A DNA stretch of 5,498 nt from an uncultured Clostridium sp. GTDB taxonomy: Bacteria; Bacillota; Clostridia; Lachnospirales; Lachnospiraceae. Numbering within the stretch: the stretch's first letter is position 1; every line of letters begins with the position of its first letter. The position numbers were made by a program, and so were the translations under genes. Below, piece after piece: positions 1 through 4,688 of the stretch. The notes beneath the pieces are model-generated. The model saw only the letters and a list, made by a program, of their open reading frames with translations, made no database searches and was not told the origin of the DNA. The DNA is taken from positions 1-5,498 of the forward strand of contig CANRXD010000139.1 in NCBI GenBank assembly GCA_947643685.1, written 5' to 3'.

Positions 1-1
1 T

Positions 2-58
2 CTGATCATAATGCTGGGAACCAACGACACCAAAGAATATTTTTCTGCCAGCGCTTCC
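2..58 (+). pseudogene. SGNH/GDSL hydrolase fragment fused in frame to the PHP gene
   Basis: The codons from position 2 read LIIMLGTNDTKEYF and then SASASD. A hydrophobic strand followed by GTND is the block III signature of SGNH/GDSL hydrolases (arylesterase-like esterases), where the Asn forms part of the oxyanion hole. In that family the next residues usually continue into a helix starting with Asp-Ile-Ala; here the sequence switches after SASASD to LNLTVVPGIE, which is PHP. Only this fragment lies in the window, so I cannot tell whether a longer hydrolase part exists upstream. It could be a genuine deletion fusion of neighbouring genes, or an assembly or library chimera. Confidence 0.6.
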
Positions 59-748
59 GATCTTAATCTGACCGTAGTTCCCGGCATTGAGCTCTCCTGT
101 ATATACCAGGAAAAGGAGATTCACATGCTGGGTCTTTACATCGACCATAAAAATGAAGAACTTCTTCAATTTATAAATGAAGCTGCCAGGAAACGCCGGG
201 AACGAAATGAAACAATGCTTGCTGCTTTCCAGAAGGATCATTTTCAGATTTCCATGGAGGACCTCACCATGGGAAACCCGAAAACCACCATTACCAGAGC
301 CCATTTTGCCAGGGCTCTTCTGAAAAAGGGATATGTCTCCTCTGTTGACCAGGCTTTTAAAAAATATCTGGGGCCCAACTGCCCCTATTACAGAAAAAGG
401 GAAAACATCACTCCCGAAGAGGCCATACAGGCCATTCAAAATGCGGGGGGCTTTGCAGTTCTTGCACACCCCTGCCAGTATAAACTGGGCTGGGAAAGAA
501 CTGAGGAGCTGATTTCCTGTTTAAAAGCCCGGGGCCTTGGCGGCCTGGAATGCTTTCATTCATCCAACAATCAGGAAGAAAGCGGAAAGCTCAGAAAGCT
601 GGCCGTAAAATACCGGCTTATACCCACAGGTGGTTCCGATTTTCACGGCGCCGCCAAGCCTGATATCAAAATCGGCTCCGGCCGGGGCGGCCTTAGGGTC
701 CCCGCCCTCTATCTGGATGAAATCAGGCTTTCCATGTTTCTTTTATAA
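2..748 (+). CDS. PHP-domain phosphoesterase, 5'-partial and with a foreign N-terminus
   Basis: The bulk is a PHP (polymerase and histidinol phosphatase) metal-dependent phosphoesterase of the YciV/RNase AM type; relatives hydrolyse 3',5'-nucleotide bisphosphates or trim RNA 5' ends. Counting from the ATG at 11, PHP sequence begins near residue 18. Visible probable metal ligands are Glu27 in PGIELS, His38 in EIHMLG, His153 in LAHP, and Asp210 and His212 in GGSDFHG. A helical insert (about 45-140) with TRAHFARALL and the HSSNN segment are typical of the family. The N-terminal HxH and TDH motifs are absent. In their place the frame reads IIMLGTNDTK, an SGNH-hydrolase block, with no stop or frameshift between. 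The frame is open to the window edge, so the ATG at 11 is probably not a real start. Without motif I the product is likely inactive. The C-terminus looks complete and overlaps the convergent sirC-like gene by 26 bp. PHP identity is firm; integrity of the gene is doubtful. Confidence 0.8.
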   Translation: MIIMLGTNDTKEYFSASASDLNLTVVPGIELSCIYQEKEIHMLGLYIDHKNEELLQFINEAARKRRERNETMLAAFQKDHFQISMEDLTMGNPKTTITRAHFARALLKKGYVSSVDQAFKKYLGPNCPYYRKRENITPEEAIQAIQNAGGFAVLAHPCQYKLGWERTEELISCLKARGLGGLECFHSSNNQEESGKLRKLAVKYRLIPTGGSDFHGAAKPDIKIGSGRGGLRVPALYLDEIRLSMFLL

Positions 749-1193
749 ATGTCCGGATTACCCGGGAGAGGGCGGCCGCCATCTTATGGTCCATCCCTCC
801 CGCCGTAACTCCCACGACGGTTTCCCCGTCTTTTATGAGACCAGGAAAATAGAAATCACAGTTTTCCTTTCTGGAGGCGTCATTGACCGGAACCCTTACG
901 TTTTTGCAGTCCCTGACCACCTGTGCGTTGACTGCGTCCTGCGCCGCCGCCAGAACAAATACCGGCCGTCTTCCCTCCTCCTCCAGGACGTTTCTCTGGT
1001 ATTCTTCCTCCTTCCAGAAAATGGTTCCCTGCTCTGTCATTTTTAATAATTCATCTGTGAGCCTGGGGGATACCACTGTAATCCGGCATCCGAATTCTGC
1101 CAGGGTCCGAATCCTTCTGGCCGCAACAATTCCCCCGCCCACAACCAGAACCGGCTTCTCCTTTAACTCCACAAAGAGCGGAAAATATGCCAT
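723..1193 (-). CDS. sirC: precorrin-2 dehydrogenase / siroheme synthase N-terminal domain protein
   Basis: Stand-alone 156-aa protein matching the N-terminal dehydrogenase domain of CysG/Met8p: NAD-dependent oxidation of precorrin-2 to sirohydrochlorin in the cytoplasm, on the way to siroheme or cobalamin. It opens with FPLFVELKEKPVLVVGGG, the Rossmann dinucleotide-binding loop (Gly19-21), followed by AARR. Asp105 in VNDAS aligns with the catalytic Asp of CysG/Met8p, and DFYFPG (113-118) is the usual following strand. The family's SP motif after the next strand is replaced by GGMDHK (132-137). The length fits a protein with only this domain, without the C-terminal methyltransferase, so ferrochelatase activity is uncertain. 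AAGGAG at 1207-1202 sits 8 nt before the ATG, inside the end of the aminopeptidase gene; the two genes are 2 bp apart and probably co-transcribed. No other heme or cobalamin gene is in view. Confidence 0.88.
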   Translation of the reverse strand: MAYFPLFVELKEKPVLVVGGGIVAARRIRTLAEFGCRITVVSPRLTDELLKMTEQGTIFWKEEEYQRNVLEEEGRRPVFVLAAAQDAVNAQVVRDCKNVRVPVNDASRKENCDFYFPGLIKDGETVVGVTAGGMDHKMAAALSRVIRTFIKETWKA

Positions 1194-1195
1194 TT

Positions 1196-2236
1196 CTATA
1201 ACTCCTTTAAATAGAGATCTGTCAGACTGTACCGCGTGACGCCATTATATCCGGTCACCGTATTGGCCATGGCAAGAGAATTTAATACGGCCTCTTCTGT
1301 GGCCTCGGCGACTGCCTCGAATGCCTTGTCCAGATGCTCCTCCTTAATCATACGCATCATGTAAAAGTCCTGCTCCCCTCCGGTTTTTACGGGATTGGCC
1401 GTGGAAAATCCCAGCATAATATCCCCGCTGCCATGGCCCATAAAGGAACCACACCTGGAAAGTCCAACCCCAGCCCGGCGTACAATGCGCTTTAGCTGTC
1501 TGTCAGAAACCGGAAGATCTGTCCCAATCACCATCATTATGGAACCCTCATCCTTTTTGGCTTCCCCAATCCTTTCCAAAAGCAAATCTCCCATGGGCTT
1601 TCCGTTCAGCACAAAATTTTTCGTGCTTCCAAAATTGGACTGTACCAGAACTCCAATGGTGTAGGTTTCTTCTCCGATGGTGAGAATTCTGGAGGCAGAG
1701 CCGATTCCCCCTTTCATGCCAAAGCATGTGGTGCCCTTTCCGGCTCCCACATCTCCCTCTTCAAAATCTGCACAGGCGGCATCTATGGCAGCCCTGACCT
1801 GTTCCCTTCCTATGACCCGTTCCGAAATTTTATTGAGACTGGCATCATTGCACTCTCCCACAACCGTATTGATGGACTGGGCCTTTCCTCCATCCCTATT
1901 GGTGAGCTCCACCACATAATCCACCAGAGCATCCTGGACTCTTCCCACATTCAGCGTGTTGGTAAGAGCAATGGGACTCTCTAAAGTTCCCAGCTCCTCA
2001 ATCTGCAAAATCCCTGTGGTCTTTCCAAATCCATTGTGCACAAAAGCCGCAGCCGTTAACTTATTAACAAATATATTTTCGCGACTTGGCAGAATAACCG
2101 TAACTCCTGTCTTATGCTCCCTTGTGTCCGCTGTCCAGTGCCCCACGGTAACTCCCGGCACGTCCGTAATTTTATTAAGTGCTCCCGGCCTGTAACTTCC
2201 AATTATTAAGCCATATTCCCGAATTCTTTTTTTCAT
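1196..2236 (-). CDS. dmpA: P1 family (DmpA/BapA-type) aminopeptidase
   Basis: 346-aa peptidase of the S58/P1 family, Ntn-hydrolase-like enzymes that self-cleave and then remove N-terminal residues, often D-amino or beta-amino, from peptides. The N-terminal ITDVPGVTVGHWT (23-35) and the central TNTLNVGRVQDA stretch (from about 92) are family hallmarks. The autoproteolysis site is Gly231-Ser232 in the GSIMMVIGTDLP segment, which would give an alpha chain of about 231 residues and a beta chain of about 115 with Ser232 as nucleophile. Asn201 in QSNFG and Ser270/Asp272 in HGSGD lie where the oxyanion and accessory catalytic residues are expected. No signal peptide is seen, so it is probably cytoplasmic. 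GGGAGG (2252-2247) lies 10 nt before the ATG. It is first of a two-gene transcript with sirC, with no evident functional link. Its substrate cannot be read from the sequence. Confidence 0.92.
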   Translation of the reverse strand: MKKRIREYGLIIGSYRPGALNKITDVPGVTVGHWTADTREHKTGVTVILPSRENIFVNKLTAAAFVHNGFGKTTGILQIEELGTLESPIALTNTLNVGRVQDALVDYVVELTNRDGGKAQSINTVVGECNDASLNKISERVIGREQVRAAIDAACADFEEGDVGAGKGTTCFGMKGGIGSASRILTIGEETYTIGVLVQSNFGSTKNFVLNGKPMGDLLLERIGEAKKDEGSIMMVIGTDLPVSDRQLKRIVRRAGVGLSRCGSFMGHGSGDIMLGFSTANPVKTGGEQDFYMMRMIKEEHLDKAFEAVAEATEEAVLNSLAMANTVTGYNGVTRYSLTDLYLKEL

Positions 2237-2280
2237 TATTATACAGCCTCCCGTATCTGATTCTCTTTTCTTACACGTTT

Positions 2281-2309
2281 TCCATAAAAAACCTTGAAAA
2301 CCTTGTTAA
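2281..2309 (-). promoter_or_regulatory. tentative promoter for the aminopeptidase-sirC unit
   Basis: On the minus strand TTAACA (2309-2304) and TATGGA (2286-2281) are separated by 17 bp. The -35 box matches consensus at 5 of 6 positions but the -10 only at 3 of 6, so this is a weak call. A perfect tandem 9-bp repeat, aaaaccttg on the + strand (2288-2296 and 2297-2305), lies mostly in the spacer. The start site would fall about 35-40 nt upstream of the aminopeptidase ATG. Confidence 0.3.
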
Positions 2310-2329
2310 TTTTTTATCTATTTCATCCA

Positions 2330-2358
2330 TTGTTTTTTTTCTCCCGCTCTGATAGAAT
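2330..2358 (+). promoter_or_regulatory. candidate sigma-A promoter for the HPr-like gene
   Basis: TTGTTT (2330-2335) and TAGAAT (2353-2358) are 17 bp apart. The -10 matches 5 of 6 consensus positions and the -35 matches 3 of 6, within a T-rich tract. Transcription would begin near 2365, leaving a leader of about 67 nt that starts at the inverted repeat annotated next. Confidence 0.5.
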
Positions 2359-2364
2359 GAGGAG

Positions 2365-2399
2365 CGTTAAATGAAGGGCTGAACAGTCACGATTTAACG
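2365..2399 (+). promoter_or_regulatory. 8-bp inverted repeat at the predicted transcript start of the HPr-like gene
   Basis: CGTTAAAT (2365-2372) and ATTTAACG (2392-2399) are perfect reverse complements around a 19-nt centre that itself contains CTG-AA-CAG. As DNA this looks like an operator just downstream of the -10; as RNA it would be a hairpin at the very 5' end of the leader, which could protect the mRNA. No T-tract follows, so it is not a terminator. The role is inferred from position only. Confidence 0.4.
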
Positions 2400-2431
2400 A
2401 TTATTTGACTCTCATACAGGAGGTAATCATT

Positions 2432-2674
2432 ATGAGGATGAAAGTTAAAAATATTTCCAACATTGATAAATTTTTTGACGTTGTCAATCAGTGTGATGGT
2501 GCTGTTGAATTAAGTCTCCCGGAAGGCGGCTCTGTAAATTTAAAATCCAAACTGAGCCAGTATTTTTCCATGGCCAATGTTTTCTCCAACGGCTCCATTA
2601 AAGAACTTGATCTCACTACGCATTCCAGTAAAGATTCGGAGCGCCTGATCCAGTATATGGTTCAGGGCTGCTAA
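2432..2674 (+). CDS. HPr-like protein lacking the active-site histidine
   Basis: An 80-aa protein related to HPr, the phosphocarrier of the sugar phosphotransferase system. Residues 34-39 read SVNLKS, the same as the segment around regulatory Ser46 in Firmicute HPr, followed by a matching amphipathic helix (LSQYFSMANVF) and the last strand and helix (IKELDLTTH, then DSERLIQYM). The N-terminal phosphorylation loop, normally GIHARP, is replaced by ISNIDKFFD, so there is no His15 equivalent and sugar phosphotransfer is not expected. Ser39 could still be an HPr-kinase-like target, as in Crh, but that is inference. I chose the ATG at 2432 because AGGAGGT (2418-2424) lies 7 nt before it; an in-frame TTG at 2405 lies upstream of that site. 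The stop overlaps the convergent alaX stop by 4 bp. It is a single-gene transcript. Confidence 0.75.
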   Translation: MRMKVKNISNIDKFFDVVNQCDGAVELSLPEGGSVNLKSKLSQYFSMANVFSNGSIKELDLTTHSSKDSERLIQYMVQGC

Positions 2675-2684
2675 AACCTTTTTT
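2644..2684 (+). terminator. weak terminator candidate overlapping the end of the HPr-like gene
   Basis: CCTGATCC (2644-2651) pairs with GGTTCAGG (2659-2666) apart from one T-T mismatch, around a 7-nt loop inside the last codons. Six T residues follow at 2679-2684, but 12 nt after the stem, which is too far for a classical intrinsic terminator. It is the only stop signal visible between the two convergent genes. Confidence 0.25.
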
Positions 2685-3828
2685 CTCTTAAGATGGCACA
2701 AAGCTTTTCCTTCTCCATAAAAAAGGTTCCCTGTGCCATCTGTATACTCCCACCGCCTCTTCCATTGAGAGCCTGATTAAGCTCTCTGGAAAGCAGGCGC
2801 ATGTCCTCGTCCCGGCTGCCCAGCACATACTGGAATCCCCCTCCGGGAATTTCAGAAAGGGCGAGGACAATTCTCCCTTTCTTTTCTTCCAGAGCACGGT
2901 TCACAAGCTGTCTCAGCTGTTGAGAGCCAAAGCTTTCTTCAAACAAGCAGAGATTCCCTTCGCTTTTTTCCATGGTTTTTACCCGGTTTTCAATAAGTTC
3001 ATGATAACATCCGGAAAGTTTTTCCTGAAGTTTTACGGTTTCCTGCTTCATCTTTTCCACTGCATCAGCAATTTCATCGGGTTTTGCAGAAAGCAGGCCG
3101 GAAACCTTCTGCACCTGACTTCTCTTCTTTTCATAGTCCGCCACTGCCCTTTTTCCGCAGAGCAGAGAAATTCTTACTCCGCCTTTATAATGTATCATGG
3201 ACAAAAACTTCACCAGACCGATTTCCCCGGTCCGTGCCACATGGGTTCCACAGCAGGCGCAGACATCTCCTCCCGGGATCCTTACGATCCTCACATCCCC
3301 TGTCAGCTCTTTCTTGCTTCTGTATTCCATGGCACAAAGCTCTTCCTTTGGCGGAAAGCCCGCAGAAATTTCCCGGTTTTCCCATATGATTTCATTGGCC
3401 TTTTCCTCGATCTCCATCAGGTCCTTCCATTCCAGAATGCCGTTTAAATCAATTGTCACCTCTTCTGCTCCCATATGGAACCCCACATTGTCATATCCGA
3501 ATGTACTGTGAATCAGCCCCGATACCAGGTGTTCTCCCGAATGCTCCTGCATAAAGCAAAATCTCCGTTCCCAGTCAATCACACCCTTCACTCTTTTTCC
3601 CGCAGGAAGTTCTCCCTCCATGTAATGGACAACAACTCCGTCCTTTTCATGAACATCGAAGACCCGAATGCCGTCAATGGCGCCGGTATCCGCCGGCTGA
3701 CCGCCGCCTTCAGGATAAAAGGCCGTCTCATCCAGTACCGTTTCGTACCCCTTTTTTCCTTTGACACAGGAAAGAACCGTGGCTTCAAATTTTTTTTTAT
3801 ATGGGGACTCGTAATACAATTTTTTCAT
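2671..3828 (-). CDS. alaX: alanyl-tRNA editing protein AlaX, long form with DHHA1 domain
   Basis: A 385-aa trans-editing hydrolase that removes wrongly attached Ser or Gly from tRNA-Ala, backing up alanyl-tRNA synthetase in the cytoplasm. The N-terminal beta-barrel domain carries FYPEGGGQPADTG (38-49). The zinc-binding editing site follows as HSGEH (His96, His100) and CCGTH (Cys192, His196), the HxxxH and CxxxH pairs shared with AlaRS. A charged, probably coiled-coil linker covers about 231-290, and a C-terminal DHHA1 domain has GRGGGSIQMAQG (356-367). This long architecture (AlaX-L) is complete. I start at the ATG at 3828: AGGAG (3840-3836) is 7 nt upstream, whereas the in-frame TTG at 3834 would sit only 1 nt from that site. 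The gene has its own promoter at 3926-3898, is convergent with the HPr-like gene and divergent from the Cys/Gly-rich gene. Confidence 0.95.
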   Translation of the reverse strand: MKKLYYESPYKKKFEATVLSCVKGKKGYETVLDETAFYPEGGGQPADTGAIDGIRVFDVHEKDGVVVHYMEGELPAGKRVKGVIDWERRFCFMQEHSGEHLVSGLIHSTFGYDNVGFHMGAEEVTIDLNGILEWKDLMEIEEKANEIIWENREISAGFPPKEELCAMEYRSKKELTGDVRIVRIPGGDVCACCGTHVARTGEIGLVKFLSMIHYKGGVRISLLCGKRAVADYEKKRSQVQKVSGLLSAKPDEIADAVEKMKQETVKLQEKLSGCYHELIENRVKTMEKSEGNLCLFEESFGSQQLRQLVNRALEEKKGRIVLALSEIPGGGFQYVLGSRDEDMRLLSRELNQALNGRGGGSIQMAQGTFFMEKEKLCAILREKRF

Positions 3829-3897
3829 CTTCAAACTCCTTTACGTATTCTGTACTTCCATATCGTGCAATAGCTCAGATATCCTCTGACCTGTTAC

Positions 3898-3926
3898 AGT
3901 ATAGCATCTTTTTTCCAGATTCTCAA
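3898..3926 (-). promoter_or_regulatory. strong sigma-A promoter of alaX
   Basis: On the minus strand TTGAGA (3926-3921) and TATACT (3903-3898) are exactly 17 bp apart; each matches consensus at 5 of 6 positions. Transcription would start near 3891, giving a leader of roughly 60 nt before alaX. The inverted repeat at 3927-3959 begins directly at the upstream edge of the -35 box. Confidence 0.75.
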
Positions 3927-3959
3927 TTCGTAACCGTGAGTATACGGAACAGTTACGAA
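3927..3959. promoter_or_regulatory. operator-like inverted repeat between alaX and the Cys/Gly-rich gene
   Basis: TTCGTAAC (3927-3934) and GTTACGAA (3952-3959) are perfect reverse complements. A second nested pair, CCGT (3934-3937) and ACGG (3944-3947), lies off-centre inside. The dyad touches the alaX -35 box and lies 80 bp upstream of the Cys/Gly-rich start codon, so a bound regulator could affect both divergent genes. No T-tract suggests a terminator. No regulator gene is in the window. Confidence 0.45.
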
Positions 3960-4039
3960 AAATTTTATGAAACAGGCAACTATGACAAGCAGGCTGACAT
4001 ATGATGGAGTGTAAACAAAAACCCTTGGAGGATTTGAAC

Positions 4040-4291
4040 ATGAGTGATTTAGCTGCTACAAATTGTGGATGTGGATGCGAAACTTCTAACACAGGATGCG
4101 GATGTGGATGCGGAAATAACTTCATCTGGATCATCATTCTTCTTTGCTGCTGCGGCGGTTGGGGACATAATGGATGCAATAATGGATGCGGATGCGGATG
4201 TGGCATGGACAACAGCTGCATCTGGATCATTCTCCTTCTCTGCTGCTGCGGCGGCTGGGGCGGAAACGGCGGCGGCTGCTTCTGCTGCTAA
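4040..4291 (+). CDS. Cys/Gly-rich two-repeat small protein (high-cysteine chorion-class-like)
   Basis: An 83-aa protein with 20 Cys and 21 Gly. After a short MSDLAATNCG leader it consists of two similar units: a GCGCGCG run, a short hydrophobic segment (FIWIIILL at 28-35, CIWIILLL at 60-67), then CCCGGWG. The tail ends CFCC. Similar clostridial proteins carry the automatic label chorion class high-cysteine HCB protein; that name reflects composition and no function is established to my knowledge. The hydrophobic segments are too short for standard membrane spans, though they could anchor, self-assemble or be disulfide cross-linked; metal binding is also possible. All of this is inference. The ATG at 4040 is chosen because GGAGG (4027-4031) lies 8 nt upstream; in-frame ATGs at 4001 and 4004 have no comparable site. 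A strong terminator follows 8 bp after the stop, so it is the last and probably the only gene of its transcript. Confidence 0.8.
   Translation: MSDLAATNCGCGCETSNTGCGCGCGNNFIWIIILLCCCGGWGHNGCNNGCGCGCGMDNSCIWIILLLCCCGGWGGNGGGCFCC
4094..4270 (+). repeat. two-copy imperfect tandem repeat within the Cys/Gly-rich gene
   Basis: Copy one (4094-4174, residues 19-45) and copy two (4184-4270, residues 49-77) encode the same pattern of GCGCGCG, hydrophobic octet, CCCGGWG and NG. They differ by a two-residue insertion (near MDNSC) and many synonymous changes, such as tgcggcggttgg against tgcggcggctgg. Internally each opens with a ggatgcggatgt-type hexamer run. This suggests an old duplication kept under protein-level selection. 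Confidence 0.7.
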
Positions 4292-4299
4292 TTCCATGC

Positions 4300-4324
4300 G
4301 GGCGGGGAACTCCCCGCCCTTTTT
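4300..4324 (+). terminator. intrinsic terminator of the Cys/Gly-rich gene
   Basis: GGGCGGGG (4300-4307) pairs perfectly with CCCCGCCC (4312-4319) around an AACT loop, followed at once by TTTTT (4320-4324), then C and TTT. An all-GC 8-bp stem with an adjacent U-tract is a textbook Rho-independent terminator. In the minus direction no T-tract follows the stem, so it should act for the + strand only. Confidence 0.92.
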
Positions 4325-4335
4325 CTTTGCCAGCT

Positions 4336-4497
4336 CTATTCGTGAGGTGTCTTTTTCGGGCCATTTCCCGGCTTTCTCATGTCCTGTCTCATCGGAATTC
4401 CCTGGCCCTTCCGCCTCCCGTTTCCAAATCTGCTTTTCTCACATTCCTCATCAATTTCGTAAACACTGTTTCCATCTATAATCAATCGGCTTGCCAT
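4336..4497 (-). CDS. small conserved-looking protein of unknown function, 53 aa
   Basis: The ATG at 4497 is preceded on the minus strand by AGGAGG (4512-4507) with a 9-nt spacer, one of the best ribosome binding sites in the window. The product starts MASRLIIDGNSVYEIDEECE, has an acidic patch (13-20) and then a basic, Gly- and Pro-rich tail ending KKTPHE; Cys19 is the only cysteine. The N-terminal IDGNSVYEIDEEC pattern resembles short proteins I associate with Lachnospiraceae, but I cannot name a family. The tail looks disordered. It lies 6 nt downstream of the 54-aa ORF, whose last codons carry its ribosome binding site, so the two are probably translationally coupled. No membrane segment or domain is seen. 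Confidence 0.62.
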   Translation of the reverse strand: MASRLIIDGNSVYEIDEECEKSRFGNGRRKGQGIPMRQDMRKPGNGPKKTPHE

Positions 4498-4503
4498 AAA
4501 AAT

Positions 4504-4668
4504 TCAACCTCCTGTCTTTTTCACAACATTGCAGCCATTCAGCCTTACGTCTTCAACGCGTTTTCTCTCCGAATCTTCGCACGGCTGAACTGTTACATAA
4601 TATTCCTCCGGGTGGTAAGCAGTGCAGATATTGGTTTTAAAATTTGTATCTCCCGCATATATTTTCAC
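4504..4668 (-). CDS. small protein of unknown function, about 54 aa, start uncertain
   Basis: From a GTG at 4668 the product reads MKIYAGDTNFKTNIC, then TAYHPEEYYVTVQP, RKRVEDVRLNGCNVV and KKTGG. Codon use (GAA, AAA, GGA, AAT) resembles the neighbours and the sequence looks protein-like, with charged and aromatic residues mixed. The weak point is the start: there is no ribosome binding site before the GTG, and the alternative TTG at 4689 abuts the start of the + strand gene. The frame is open further upstream across the start of that gene, so a longer product is possible. Its stop lies 6 nt before the 53-aa gene and it contains that gene's AGGAGG, which argues for an operon. Function is unknown; it could still be a non-coding shadow. 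Confidence 0.45.
   Translation of the reverse strand: MKIYAGDTNFKTNICTAYHPEEYYVTVQPCEDSERKRVEDVRLNGCNVVKKTGG
4635..4663 (+). promoter_or_regulatory. tentative promoter for the 4689-5423 gene pair
   Basis: TATATT (4658-4663) is a good -10 (5 of 6), with TTTTAA (4635-4640) 17 bp upstream as a poor -35 (3 of 6). The start would fall near 4670, just before the ribosome binding site, giving a very short leader. It overlaps the 54-aa minus-strand ORF. Confidence 0.3.
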
Positions 4669-4688
4669 CAGTAAAAGGAGGCTTGCCA

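Noticed and set aside
1..18. Frame-one reading SDHNAG at the left edge, resembling the PHP TDH metal motif and suggesting a simple one-base frameshift.
   Set aside because: The other frame gives a longer and more specific match (hydrophobic strand plus LGTNDTK of SGNH hydrolases) with no indel needed, and SDHN lacks the usual TVxG residues that follow in PHP proteins.
2920..3511. Long + strand frames opposite alaX.
   Set aside because: alaX on the minus strand is a complete, motif-bearing gene across this stretch; the opposite frames show no family features and no ribosome binding sites.
3994..4005. CTGACA and CATATGAT as sporulation or sigma-A promoter elements for the Cys/Gly-rich gene.
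   Set aside because: CTGACA has no -10 at 16-18 bp, and CATATGAT has no convincing sigma-E or sigma-K -35 at the right distance. The promoter of this gene remains unidentified.
4049..4297. Ala-rich open frames overlapping the Cys/Gly-rich gene on the other strand and in another + frame.
   Set aside because: They are by-products of the GGATGC/GCTGCT repeat composition; they lack ribosome binding sites and have low-complexity translations.
4588..4606. Minus-strand GGAGG followed by ATG and an immediate TAA (start-stop element) inside the 54-aa ORF.
   Set aside because: The bases are explained by the codons for PEEYYVT in the ORF; a single start-stop with no downstream logic is probably chance.
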